NCBI RefSeq assembly: GCF_001545075.1
Contig: NZ_FCOB02000035.1
Coordinates: forward strand, 1-64,000
Direction: 5' to 3'
Source of the DNA: Caballeronia ptereochthonis
GTDB lineage: Bacteria > Pseudomonadota > Gammaproteobacteria > Burkholderiales > Burkholderiaceae
DNA length: 64,000 nt
A program made the translations under genes and the position numbers. The notes under the pieces are model-generated. The model searched no databases and was not told the origin of the DNA. It saw nothing but the letters and a program-made list of their open reading frames with translations. Of the stretch, positions 32,827-42,126 are shown piece by piece; the stretch's first letter is position 1; each line of letters begins with the position of its first letter.

Positions 32827-35256
32827 GTGAGCACCCTCAACATTCGCAAAGTCGCCGTGCTCGGCGCGGGCGTGATGGGCGCGCAGATCGCCGCGCATCT
32901 GATCAACGCCCGCGTGCCCGTCGTGCTCTTCGATCTTCCCGCGAAGGAAGGCCCGAAGAACGGCATTGCGATGAAGGCCATCGAGAATCTGAAGAAGCTG
33001 TCGCCCGCGCCGCTAGGCGTAAAGGACGACGCGCAGTACATCGAGCCCGCAAACTATGACGACGACATCGCCCAACTCGCCGATTGCGATCTCGTGATCG
33101 AAGCCATCGCCGAGCGCATGGACTGGAAGCACGATCTCTACAAGAAAGTGTCGCCGCACATCGCGCCGCACGCGATCTTCGCGAGCAATACGTCCGGCCT
33201 TTCCATCACGGAGCTGTCGAACGGTTTCTCGGATGAACTGAAAGCGCGCTTCTGCGGCGTGCACTTCTTCAATCCGCCGCGCTACATGCATCTGGTCGAG
33301 CTGATTCCGACCGCGACGACTGCGCCGGAAATCCTCGATCAGCTCGAAACGTTCCTGACGAGCGTGATCGGCAAGGGCGTCGTGCGCGCGAAGGACACGC
33401 CGAACTTCATCGCCAACCGCGTCGGCGTGTTCTCGATTCTCGCCGTCATCGCCGAGGCCGAGAAGTTCGGTCTGCGCTTCGACGAAGTCGACGACCTCAC
33501 CGGTGCGCGCCTCGGCCGCGCCAAGTCCGCGACCTTCCGCACGGCGGACGTCGTCGGTCTCGACACGATGGCGCACGTCATCAAAACGATGCAGGACAAC
33601 CTGCCCGACGACCCGTTCTTTTCCGTCTACAAGACGCCGCCGGTGCTCGAAGCGCTGGTGAAAAGCGGCGCGCTGGGCCAGAAGACCGGCGCGGGCTTCT
33701 ATCGCAAGGAAGGTAAGGCGATCAAGGTGCTCGACCCGAAGACCGCACAGTACGTCGACGGCGGCGCAAAGGCCGACGAGATCATCGGCCGCATCCTGAA
33801 GCGTCCGCCCGCCGAGCGCTTCAAGCTCTTGCGCGAAACCGACAACAAGCAGGCGCAATTCCTCTGGGCGATCTTCCGCGACGTGTTCCACTACATCGCC
33901 GTGCATCTGGAGTCGATCGCGGACAACGCGCGCGATGTCGATCTCGCGATCCGCTGGGGCTTCGGCTGGAATCAGGGGCCGTTCGAAAGCTGGCAGGCGG
34001 CGGGCTGGCAGCAGATCGCGAAGTGGGTGCAGGAAGATATCGATGCGGGCAAGGCGCTTTCGAACGCGCCGCTGCCCGCGTGGGTGCTCGATGGACCGGT
34101 CGCCGACAAAAACGGCGTGCATACCGACGAAGGGTCGTGGTCGCCGGGCGAACGCCGCTTCGTGCCGCGCTCGACGCTGCCCGTCTACGGGAAGCAGGTG
34201 TTCCGCGCGCCGCTCATCGGCGAGACCGGCGCCGATCCGAAGACCTACGGCAAGACGCTCTTCGAAACCGATAGCGTGCGCGCCTGGCTCGATCAGGAGG
34301 ATGGCGATGTCGTCATCGTCTCGTTCAAGACGAAGCTGAACACCATCGGCCTGGGCGTGATCGACGGGCTCGCCCAAGCCATCGAACTCGCCGAGAAGGC
34401 ATACCGCGGCGTCGTGATCTGGCAGCCGACGTCGCTGCAGCTCGGCGCGCCGGGCGGCCCGTTCTCGGCGGGCGCGAATCTCGAGGAAGCCATGCCCGCT
34501 TTCATGATGGGCGGCGCGAAGGGCATCGAGCCGTTCGTGAAGAAGTTCCAGCAAGGCATGCTGCGCGTGAAATACGCGAACGTGCCGGTGGTGTCGGCGG
34601 TGTCGGGCATCGCGCTCGGCGGCGGCTGCGAGTTGCTGCTGCATTCGGCGAAGCGCGTCGCGCATGTCGAGAGCTATATCGGCCTCGTCGAAGTCGGCGT
34701 GGGTCTCGTGCCGGCGGGCGGCGGTCTGAAGGAGGCGGCGCTGCGCGCGGCCGAAGCCGCGGGCGCCGTCAACGCGACGAGCGATCTGCTCAAGTTCCTG
34801 CAGAAGTCCTTCGAGAACGCGGCAATGGCGAAGGTTTCCTCCTCCGCGTTCGATGCCCGCGCGATGGGCTATCTGAAGCCGTCCGACACGATCGTCTTCA
34901 ACGTGCACGAGCTGCTCGACATCGCGAAGAACGAAGCGCGCGCGCTGGCCGCATCGGGCTATCGTCCGCCGCTGCGCGTGAAGCAGGTGCCGGTCGCGGG
35001 CCGCTCGGCGATCTCGACGATCAAGGCCTCGCTAGTGAACATGCGCGACGGGCGCTTCATCAGCGATCACGATTATCTGATCGCGAGCCGCATCGCGGAG
35101 GCGGTATGCGGCGGCGACGTCGAAGCGGGCAGTCTCGTCGACGAGGAATGGCTGCTGGCGCTCGAGCGCCGCGCGTTCGTCGAACTGCTCGGCACGCAGA
35201 AGACGCAAGAGCGAATCATGGGCATGTTGCAGACCGGCAAGCCGGTTCGCAACTGA
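32827..35256 (+). CDS. Bifunctional 3-hydroxyacyl-CoA dehydrogenase / enoyl-CoA hydratase (FadN-like domain order)
   Basis: 809 residues from the GTG at 32827, chosen because GGAGG lies at 32815-32819. Domain order is dehydrogenase first: NAD motif VAVLGAGVMGAQIAAHL (about 8-25) and HFFNPPRYMHLVE, then a C-terminal dehydrogenase domain. The crotonase domain comes last (about 480-700), with SGIALGGGCELLLHS and LVEVGVGLVPAGGG, so both catalytic glutamates are present. This order is the reverse of E. coli FadB and matches FadN-type proteins. It carries out hydration and NAD oxidation in beta-oxidation. Confidence 0.93.
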   Translation: MSTLNIRKVAVLGAGVMGAQIAAHLINARVPVVLFDLPAKEGPKNGIAMKAIENLKKLSPAPLGVKDDAQYIEPANYDDDIAQLADCDLVIEAIAERMDWKHDLYKKVSPHIAPHAIFASNTSGLSITELSNGFSDELKARFCGVHFFNPPRYMHLVELIPTATTAPEILDQLETFLTSVIGKGVVRAKDTPNFIANRVGVFSILAVIAEAEKFGLRFDEVDDLTGARLGRAKSATFRTADVVGLDTMAHVIKTMQDNLPDDPFFSVYKTPPVLEALVKSGALGQKTGAGFYRKEGKAIKVLDPKTAQYVDGGAKADEIIGRILKRPPAERFKLLRETDNKQAQFLWAIFRDVFHYIAVHLESIADNARDVDLAIRWGFGWNQGPFESWQAAGWQQIAKWVQEDIDAGKALSNAPLPAWVLDGPVADKNGVHTDEGSWSPGERRFVPRSTLPVYGKQVFRAPLIGETGADPKTYGKTLFETDSVRAWLDQEDGDVVIVSFKTKLNTIGLGVIDGLAQAIELAEKAYRGVVIWQPTSLQLGAPGGPFSAGANLEEAMPAFMMGGAKGIEPFVKKFQQGMLRVKYANVPVVSAVSGIALGGGCELLLHSAKRVAHVESYIGLVEVGVGLVPAGGGLKEAALRAAEAAGAVNATSDLLKFLQKSFENAAMAKVSSSAFDARAMGYLKPSDTIVFNVHELLDIAKNEARALAASGYRPPLRVKQVPVAGRSAISTIKASLVNMRDGRFISDHDYLIASRIAEAVCGGDVEAGSLVDEEWLLALERRAFVELLGTQKTQERIMGMLQTGKPVRN

Positions 35257-35286
35257 AGCGCGCGACACATTGGAGTTGACACACAC

Positions 35287-36486
35287 ATGAGCAAACAACT
35301 GCAAGACGCATATATCGTCGCCGCGAGCCGCACGCCGATCGGCAAGGCGCCGCGCGGCGTGTTCAGGAACACGCGCCCGGACGAACTGCTCGTTCACGCG
35401 ATCAGATCGGCCGTCGCGCAAGTGCCGGGTCTCGACACGAGCGTGATCGAGGACGCCATCGTCGGCTGTGCGATTCCCGAAGCCGAGCAGGGGCTGAACG
35501 TCGCGCGCATGGGCGCGTTGCTGTCCGGCTTGCCGAATACCGTCGGCGGCGTCACGGTGAACCGCTTCTGCGCGTCGGGCCTGACCACGCTCGCGATGGC
35601 GGCGGACCGCATCCGCGTCGGCGAAGCCGAAGCGATGATCGCCGGCGGCTGCGAGTCGATGAGCATGGTGCCGATGATGGGCAACAAGCCGTCGCTGTCG
35701 CCGCATATCTTCGATCGCAATGAAGACGTCGGCATCGCGTATGGCATGGGTCTGACGGCGGAGAAAGTCGCGGAGCGCTGGAAAGTGAGCCGCGAGGCGC
35801 AGGACGCGTTCGCGGTCGAGTCGCATCGCAAGGCGCTGGCGGCGCAACAGGCGGGTGAGTTCGCCGATGAAATCGCCGCTTATACGCTGAATGAGCGCTT
35901 TCCCGATCTCGCGACCGGCGAAGTGCGCGTGAACGCGCGCGAAATCGCGCTCGACGAAGGCCCGCGCGCGGATACGTCGATCGAAGGTCTGGCCAAGCTG
36001 CGCCCGGTGTTCGCGAACAAAGGCTCGGTCACGGCGGGCAACAGCTCGCAGACTTCGGACGGCGCGGGCGCGCTGATCGTCGTGTCGGAGAAGGTGCTCA
36101 AACAGTTCAACCTGACGCCGCTCGCGCGCTTCGTGAGCTTCGCGGTGCGCGGCGTGCCGCCGGAGATCATGGGCATCGGGCCGAAGGAAGCGATTCCGGC
36201 CGCGCTGAAGGCGGCAGGCTTGAAGCAGGACGACATCGACTGGATCGAGCTGAACGAGGCTTTTGCGGCGCAGGCGCTCGCGGTAATCGGCGATCTCGGC
36301 CTCGATGCATCGAAGGTCAATCCGCTCGGCGGTGCGATCGCGCTCGGCCATCCGCTTGGCGCCACGGGCGCGATTCGCGCGTCGACGGTCGTGCACGGCC
36401 TGCGGCGGCGCAACCTGAAGTACGGCATGGTGACGATGTGCGTCGGCACCGGCATGGGCGCAGCGGGCATCATCGAACGGCTTTGA
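35287..36486 (+). CDS. Acetyl-CoA acyltransferase (thiolase, FadA-like)
   Basis: 399 residues. The three thiolase sites are intact: Cys95 in NRFCASGL, the His of GHPLGATGA and the final Cys of CVGTGMGAAG. GNSSQTSDGAGALIV is also typical. It cleaves 3-oxoacyl-CoA to acetyl-CoA and a shortened acyl-CoA. It lies 30 bases after the bifunctional gene and probably works with its product as a beta-oxidation pair. Confidence 0.95.
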   Translation: MSKQLQDAYIVAASRTPIGKAPRGVFRNTRPDELLVHAIRSAVAQVPGLDTSVIEDAIVGCAIPEAEQGLNVARMGALLSGLPNTVGGVTVNRFCASGLTTLAMAADRIRVGEAEAMIAGGCESMSMVPMMGNKPSLSPHIFDRNEDVGIAYGMGLTAEKVAERWKVSREAQDAFAVESHRKALAAQQAGEFADEIAAYTLNERFPDLATGEVRVNAREIALDEGPRADTSIEGLAKLRPVFANKGSVTAGNSSQTSDGAGALIVVSEKVLKQFNLTPLARFVSFAVRGVPPEIMGIGPKEAIPAALKAAGLKQDDIDWIELNEAFAAQALAVIGDLGLDASKVNPLGGAIALGHPLGATGAIRASTVVHGLRRRNLKYGMVTMCVGTGMGAAGIIERL

Positions 36487-36541
36487 TCGCGGATGGTCCG
36501 CGGGTGTCATCGCTCGCGGACCGGCATGAAGGAGACAGCGG

Positions 36542-37306
36542 ATGGAGATTCAGATCGAACGCGCGGACGGCGTCCTGAGCATCGTGCTCAATCGTCCGGA
36601 GAAGAAGAACGCGATCACGGCGGCGATGTATCAGGAAATGGCCGACGGCCTTTACGAAGCCGAGATGGACCCGACCGTGCGCGCCGTGCTGATTCGCGCC
36701 AACGGCAGCACGTTCAGCGCGGGTAACGATCTCGACGACTTCCTGAACGATCCACCCAAGGGACTCGACGCGCCCGTGTTCCAGTTCCTGCGGCGGATCA
36801 GCGGCTTTCCGAAGCCGATCGTGGCGGCCGTCACGGGTGCGGCGGTGGGCATCGGCACGACGATGCTCCTGCACTGCGACATCGTCTACGCGAGCCCGAA
36901 CGCGAAATTTTCGCTGCCGTTCGCACAGCTCGGCTTGTGCCCGGAGGCGGCGTCGAGTCTCTTGCTGCCGCGCACGGCGGGCTATCAGCGCGCGGCGGAA
37001 AAGCTCCTGCTGGGCGAGGCGTTTGACGTGAACGAAGCAATCGGCATGGGCTTCGTGAACGGCGCGATCGATGCGGGCGAACTCGACGCCTATGCATTCG
37101 AGAGGGCGAAACGGCTGGCGCTGCTGCCGGCCTCGTCGCTGCGCGTGACGAAAGGGCTGTTGAAGGGCGCGCAGGCGAACGAGGTGTCGTTGCGCATGGA
37201 AGACGAAGCCGTGCACTTCGCGCGGATGCTGGTTGCCCCCGAGGCGCGCGAAGCGTTTCAGGCCTTCTTCGAGAAGCGCAAGCCCGACTTCAGCAAGTTC
37301 GAGTAA
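36542..37306 (+). CDS. Crotonase family protein, probable delta3-delta2-enoyl-CoA isomerase
   Basis: 254 residues. The crotonase fold is clear (LNRPEKKNAI, FSAGNDLDDF, AAVTGAAVGIG). The hydratase catalytic glutamate position reads LPFAQLG, with Phe127 in place of Glu. Glu135 in GLCPEAASS occupies the place of the general base in eukaryotic-type enoyl-CoA isomerases (PF-xx-LG-xxPE pattern). So an isomerase acting on unsaturated acyl-CoA is more likely than a simple hydratase. It is the last gene of the operon and is convergent with fdhD, six bases apart. Confidence 0.82.
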   Translation: MEIQIERADGVLSIVLNRPEKKNAITAAMYQEMADGLYEAEMDPTVRAVLIRANGSTFSAGNDLDDFLNDPPKGLDAPVFQFLRRISGFPKPIVAAVTGAAVGIGTTMLLHCDIVYASPNAKFSLPFAQLGLCPEAASSLLLPRTAGYQRAAEKLLLGEAFDVNEAIGMGFVNGAIDAGELDAYAFERAKRLALLPASSLRVTKGLLKGAQANEVSLRMEDEAVHFARMLVAPEAREAFQAFFEKRKPDFSKFE

Positions 37307-37312
37307 GAAGCG

Positions 37313-38140
37313 TCAGTCGACGTCGTATTCGACAAAGCTGTTCTCGCGCGCGAAGCTGACGAGCCGCAAGCCCGCCTGCTTCGCGATCGCGATGGCGAGC
37401 GACGTCGGCGCGGAAATGGTCGCGATCATCGGCACGCCGACGCGCGCCGACTTGCGCACGAGCTCATAGCTCGCGCGGCTCGACAGGAACACGAAGCCTT
37501 GCGTCGTGTCCTCGCGCCGCAGGATCAGCTGACCGATGAGCTTGTCGAGCGCGTTATGCCGCCCGACATCCTCGAATGCGTGACGCACCGCGCCGGTTTC
37601 GTCGCACCAGGCGGCGGCGTGCAAACCCCCCGTCAGCTTCGTCAATTGCTGATGCGCCGGCAATTCGCGCGCGGCGCGTTCGATCGCATCGGGCGCGAGG
37701 CGCGCGAGAAAGCCGGTGTCGGGCACGCGCTCGGGCTGAAGATCGAGCAATTCGATGCTCTCGATGCCGCACACGCCGCAGCCGGTGCGTCCCGCGAGCG
37801 CGCGGCGCTTGTCCTTGAGCGATGCGAACGCCTGCTGCACGACCTGCAGATGCACCTCGGCATGCGGCAATACGACGCCGTCATCGCGAAAGTAAACCTC
37901 GATGTCGTGGATATCGCTGCCGCGCTCGACGATGCCCTCGGTCAGCGAGAAGCCCACGGCGAACGCTTCGAGATCGCGCGGCGTGCACATCATCACAGCG
38001 TGCGAAATGCCGTTGAAAACGAGTGCGACGGGCCATTCCTGGCCCACGTTGTCCGCGACGACCGCGCTTTCGCTCCTGCGATGCCTGCGCACCAGGCGCT
38101 CGACGAAGCCGGGCTGATCGTCGGTTTCGAGTTGATTCAC
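37313..38140 (-). CDS. fdhD: Formate dehydrogenase accessory sulfurtransferase FdhD
   Basis: 275 residues from the GTG at 38140, which has AGGAG upstream; the ATG at 38257 would add 39 basic residues unlike the family. The persulfide-carrying cysteine pair is in GRTGCGVCGIES. Other FdhD motifs are MMCTPRDLEAFAVGFSLTEGI, FEDVGRHNALDKLIG and FLSSRASYELVRKSA. FdhD transfers sulfur from IscS to the molybdenum cofactor of formate dehydrogenase. No formate dehydrogenase gene lies in the window. Confidence 0.93.
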   Translation of the reverse strand: MNQLETDDQPGFVERLVRRHRRSESAVVADNVGQEWPVALVFNGISHAVMMCTPRDLEAFAVGFSLTEGIVERGSDIHDIEVYFRDDGVVLPHAEVHLQVVQQAFASLKDKRRALAGRTGCGVCGIESIELLDLQPERVPDTGFLARLAPDAIERAARELPAHQQLTKLTGGLHAAAWCDETGAVRHAFEDVGRHNALDKLIGQLILRREDTTQGFVFLSSRASYELVRKSARVGVPMIATISAPTSLAIAIAKQAGLRLVSFARENSFVEYDVD

Positions 38141-38324
38141 TTTGCTGCTCCTGAGCGCCTGTTTCGAGTAAAGTCGGGTACGTAGCTTGCTGCGTATTCT
38201 TGCTGATCGCGAACACGCGGTCAGCGGCTTGATTGCAATGGTTCCCGCCAGATCCAAGGCCCTACAATAACTTAAGGTGGCGATGCGCGCCGCGCAGCCC
38301 CCTCAATCCAACGAGGCTTTCGTT

Positions 38325-38804
38325 ATGGGACTCTACGACGCCGCCCGTCTCTTCGGATTCGAAGTCGAATCCTCTGACAATCTGACCTTCATTCCGCTTG
38401 CCGTGCGCTTCAATCTCGATCGTTTCGGCATGCGCATCACGCTCGATCAATGGCAGCAGCTTCCCTACGACGATCGCGTGCTGCTTGCGCGCTTTCCGGT
38501 CGAGGACGATGCCGACCTCGAGAAGAACTTCGATCTCGCGCTCGAAGAGATGATGAAAACCCACGGGAACGCCGCGCCCGGGAGGATCGAGCGCGACCCC
38601 GATCCTGTCTGGGCGCACGCCGACGCCGTGCCCGAGACCGTGATCCGCCAGAGCAGTCTATGCGGCCTGAGCGCACCGAGCCTCTCGCGCTGGGCAAAGC
38701 TCGACCGCTTCCAGCGTTATGCGCTCGCGAAACTCTCGCGTAACACGGACAAGGTCAACCACGACTTCCTGCCCGCGATGCGCGAGTTCGGCCTCGCCGA
38801 GTAA
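38325..38804 (+). CDS. Nitrate reductase associated protein family
   Basis: 159 residues from MGLYDAARLF; an ATG at 38277 is a possible alternative. FGFEVESSDNLTFIPLAVRFNLDRFGMRITLDQWQQLPYDDR matches the FxFE...iPxxVRxKLDxxGxkLsLxxW pattern of the nitrate-reductase-associated family (Nitr_red_assoc). The family takes its name from genetic linkage to assimilatory nitrate reductase in cyanobacteria; its mechanism is unknown. It is divergent from fdhD, another molybdoenzyme accessory gene. Confidence 0.72.
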   Translation: MGLYDAARLFGFEVESSDNLTFIPLAVRFNLDRFGMRITLDQWQQLPYDDRVLLARFPVEDDADLEKNFDLALEEMMKTHGNAAPGRIERDPDPVWAHADAVPETVIRQSSLCGLSAPSLSRWAKLDRFQRYALAKLSRNTDKVNHDFLPAMREFGLAE

Positions 38805-38909
38805 GGGTCGAAGCCCCGCAAACGTTAAGCGGGCGCTTTAATCGGATTATTTGACGGCGGCCCCTAAACCCCGGGCCATCGATGCCGTTATTGGACGTTA
38901 TCCATCAAT

Positions 38910-38936
38910 CGCGACGTGGACGCTTTCCACGTCGCG
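38910..38936 (+). promoter_or_regulatory. Perfect 11-bp hairpin in the leader of the GGDEF-EAL gene
   Basis: CGCGACGTGGA (38910-38920) pairs exactly with 38926-38936 around a CGCTT loop. It lies 68-94 bases upstream of the ATG at 39004 and has no T-run. It may be an operator or an mRNA structure. If translation begins at a TTG at 38851, it would be within the coding region. Confidence 0.5.
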
Positions 38937-39003
38937 CATTCGCGTGGGCGCGCGTCTTCTCGATGCGCTTCCGACGCGCACCAAAGGATTACGCCCGCCG
39001 CTC

Positions 39004-42000
39004 ATGATTCGATTCCTCTCCAGGGGTTTGCTCGTCAACATCGCCGTAGTGCTGGCCGCGCTCGGCGCCAACGCCTTCGTCGCGTGCGAACGAATCGGCG
39101 ATCTGCGCGAAAGCGACGCGCGCACGCTGCGCTCCATGAGTCTCTTGCACGATCTCGTGGCCTGGCGCGGCACGCTCGGCGAATCGCTCACGCAACTGAG
39201 CCGCTTCGAAGCGACGGGCATCGTCGAAACCGGGGCGAGGCATCAGGAGCGCGAAGCCCATCTCGACGCGCTCGAAAGCGGCCTGCGCGCGCAGATCGCG
39301 ATGGCGCCCGGCATGACCGGCGCATTCGAAGCGCTGGCGGCCCGCGCCGCCGTGATGCGCCGCGACGGCAATCACGCGTTCGAACGCGCGCGCGACGCGG
39401 GTCCCGACGAATCCCGCGCATGGGCCGACGCCGCGTTCGTCACGCTCGGCGAAGACCAGCAAGCGGTCGACGACGCGCTGTCAGCAGTGCGCTCGCGCAT
39501 CGACGAAGCGACGCTCGTCGCGCTCGATCAGTCGGCACAGGCATCGAGCGGCGCGATGCTGCTGCTCGCCTTCACGATGCTCGCCGGCAGCGGCGTGCTC
39601 ATCTGGCTGTTCGCGAGTCGCGAGCGGCAGTCGCGCGAGAAGCTCGGCATCGTGCGGGCGAGGCAGCGCAGCAACGAGCGCTTTCGCGGCATGTTCGAGG
39701 CGCATCCGGTGCCGATGTGGATCGTCGATCGCGAGACCATGCGCTTCATCGCCGTGAATCCGGCCGCGCGCGAGCATTTCGGCTTCGACGAGCCGGAGTT
39801 CATGGGCATGACGCTGTGCGATCTGCACTACGCCGACGACTTCGACAGCTTCGCCGCGCGGCTTGCGCGCAGCGGCGGCGAGACGGGCGAGCGCGCGGCG
39901 CCGGGGCAAGGCTCGGCGGGCGTGTGGCGCTATCGCCGCAAGGACGGGTCGATCGTCAGCGCCGATGTGTCGCATCACGCGCTCACGTATTCGAATCGCC
40001 CGGGCATCTTCATGCTGGCGAACGACGTGACCGACCGCATCAACGCGGAGGCGGAGGCGCGCCGCTCGAACGAGATGCTCGAGACGGTGATCGACAACAT
40101 TCCGCAGCGCGTGTTCTGGAAGGACCGCGAGTTGCGCTATCTGGGCTGCAACAACGCTTTCGCGCGCGATGCGGGCCTCGCGTACAACGAGCAGGTGATC
40201 GGCAAGACCGACTACGAATTGCCGTGGGGCGCGCAGGCGGACGTCGTGCGCGCCGACGACGAGGAGGTCATCGTGACGACCGTGCCGAAGATGCACTACG
40301 AACGCGACATCGTGATGGGCGGCCAGCTGCACACCATCGTCACGAGCAAGCTGCCGCTGCTCGACGGCGAAGGGCAGCCCATCGGCGTGCTCGGCTCGTA
40401 TCACGACGTCACGGATCGCAAGCGCGCCGAGCTCGCGCTGCGCCTGCAAAGCCGCGCGCTCGACGCGAGCGTGAACGCCATTCTGATCACGGGCGTCGTC
40501 GATGGCGCGAACGTCATCGAGTATGCGAACCCGGCGTTCAAGCGCATCACCGGTTACGACCCGAGCGAAGTGATCGGACAGGACTGCCGCTTCCTGCACG
40601 GCCCGGACGGCGATCAGGACGGACTCGCCGCGATCCGCCGCGCGCTCGACGCGAACCTGGAGGCGAGCGTCGTGGTGCGCAACTACCGCAAGGACGGCGC
40701 GCTTTTCTGGAACCAGCTCTTCGTCGCGCCCGTGCCGAATGCGCAGGGACTGACGACGCACCACATCGGCATCATCAACGACGTGACCGATCTGATGCGC
40801 TATCAGGAAGAGCTCGAATATCAGGCGAATTACGACACGCTCACGCGCCTGCCGAACCGCAATCTGCTGCGCGACCGGCTTCAGCACGCGATCGAGCAGG
40901 CGCGGCGGCGCGAGACGAAGATCGCCGTCGTGTTCATGGATCTCGACGGCTTCAAGAACGTCAACGACAGCCTCGGACACAGCGTCGGCGACCGGCTGCT
41001 CGCGGTGATCGCGGAGCGTCTGGCGCGCTCGGCGCGATCGAGCGACACGGTCGCGCGCCACGGCGGCGACGAGTTCGTGATCGTGCTGCCCGACCTGACC
41101 GACGAAGCCGGCCTGATCGCGTGGATGGAGCGCACGCGCGCCGCGATCTCGGAGCCGGTGTGGATCGACGACACTGAGCTGTACGTCGGCTGCAGCATGG
41201 GCGCGAGCCTCTATCCGCAGGACGGGGACGACGCCGAAACCGTCATGAAGAAGGCCGATCTCGCGATGTATCGCGCGAAGGACATGGGCCGCAACACGTA
41301 TCAGTTCTACCAGCCGGAGATGAACGCGAGCGTCGGCGCGCGCATGAATCTCGAACGGCGCCTGCGGCGCGCGCTGCGCGACGGCGAGTTCCTGCTGCAC
41401 TATCAGCCGCAGGTGGACATGACGACGCGCGCGATCGTCGGCATCGAGGCGCTCGTGCGCTGGCACGATCCGGAGCAGGGGCTGGTATCGCCGGCGTCTT
41501 TCATTCCGGTCGCGGAGGAGAGCGGCCTGATCGGGCCGCTGTCGGAATGGGTGCTGCGCGAGGCGTGCCGGCAGAACAAGGCCTGGCAGGATGCCGGGCT
41601 GCCGCCCGCGCGCGTCTCGGTGAACCTGTCTGCGCGGCACTTCCAGCAGCGCGACATCGCGCGGCTCGTCACGTCGGTGCTGGAAGAAACCGGACTCGAG
41701 CCGCGCTATCTCGAGCTCGAACTCACCGAGAGCGCGATCATGCGCAACGCCGAGGAAGCGATCACGATGCTCTCGGAGCTATCGGCGCTCGGCATCGGCA
41801 TTGCGATCGACGACTTCGGCACCGGCTACTCGAGCCTGTCCTACCTCAAGCGCTTTCCGGTGCATCGGCTGAAGATCGACCGCTCGTTCGTCGCCGACAT
41901 CGGCGAGTCGAGCGACGACGAAACCATCACGTCGGCGATCATCGCGCTCGCGCATTCGCTGGAATTGCAGGTGATCGCGGAAGGCGTCGAAACGTCTGCG

Positions 42001-42117
42001 CAGCACGAATTCCTGCGCGAACGCGACTGCGACGAGATGCAAGGCTATCTCTTCTCGCGCCCGATGCCGCACGACGCGATTCCGGGTCTTTTGCAGCAGG
42101 GCGTGTTGCCCCACTGA
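39004..42117 (+). CDS. Membrane-bound PAS/LOV-like GGDEF-EAL cyclic-di-GMP protein
   Basis: 1037 residues from MIRFLSRGLL; a TTG at 38851 would add 51 unlikely residues. Two membrane helices (about 5-28 and 180-205) enclose a periplasmic sensor. PAS domains follow at about 230-345, 360-475 and 485-598. The third is LOV-like, with IGQDCRFLHGP and Cys528, but its usual Gln is Ile591. The GGDEF domain is intact (687-691) with an upstream RxxD inhibitory site (678-681). The EAL domain is complete (EAL 815-817, LTESAI, DDFGTGYSS, EGVET). Both synthesis and breakdown of cyclic di-GMP are therefore possible. It probably controls motility or biofilm. Confidence 0.92.
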   Translation: MIRFLSRGLLVNIAVVLAALGANAFVACERIGDLRESDARTLRSMSLLHDLVAWRGTLGESLTQLSRFEATGIVETGARHQEREAHLDALESGLRAQIAMAPGMTGAFEALAARAAVMRRDGNHAFERARDAGPDESRAWADAAFVTLGEDQQAVDDALSAVRSRIDEATLVALDQSAQASSGAMLLLAFTMLAGSGVLIWLFASRERQSREKLGIVRARQRSNERFRGMFEAHPVPMWIVDRETMRFIAVNPAAREHFGFDEPEFMGMTLCDLHYADDFDSFAARLARSGGETGERAAPGQGSAGVWRYRRKDGSIVSADVSHHALTYSNRPGIFMLANDVTDRINAEAEARRSNEMLETVIDNIPQRVFWKDRELRYLGCNNAFARDAGLAYNEQVIGKTDYELPWGAQADVVRADDEEVIVTTVPKMHYERDIVMGGQLHTIVTSKLPLLDGEGQPIGVLGSYHDVTDRKRAELALRLQSRALDASVNAILITGVVDGANVIEYANPAFKRITGYDPSEVIGQDCRFLHGPDGDQDGLAAIRRALDANLEASVVVRNYRKDGALFWNQLFVAPVPNAQGLTTHHIGIINDVTDLMRYQEELEYQANYDTLTRLPNRNLLRDRLQHAIEQARRRETKIAVVFMDLDGFKNVNDSLGHSVGDRLLAVIAERLARSARSSDTVARHGGDEFVIVLPDLTDEAGLIAWMERTRAAISEPVWIDDTELYVGCSMGASLYPQDGDDAETVMKKADLAMYRAKDMGRNTYQFYQPEMNASVGARMNLERRLRRALRDGEFLLHYQPQVDMTTRAIVGIEALVRWHDPEQGLVSPASFIPVAEESGLIGPLSEWVLREACRQNKAWQDAGLPPARVSVNLSARHFQQRDIARLVTSVLEETGLEPRYLELELTESAIMRNAEEAITMLSELSALGIGIAIDDFGTGYSSLSYLKRFPVHRLKIDRSFVADIGESSDDETITSAIIALAHSLELQVIAEGVETSAQHEFLRERDCDEMQGYLFSRPMPHDAIPGLLQQGVLPH

Positions 42118-42126
42118 TTGCGCTTT

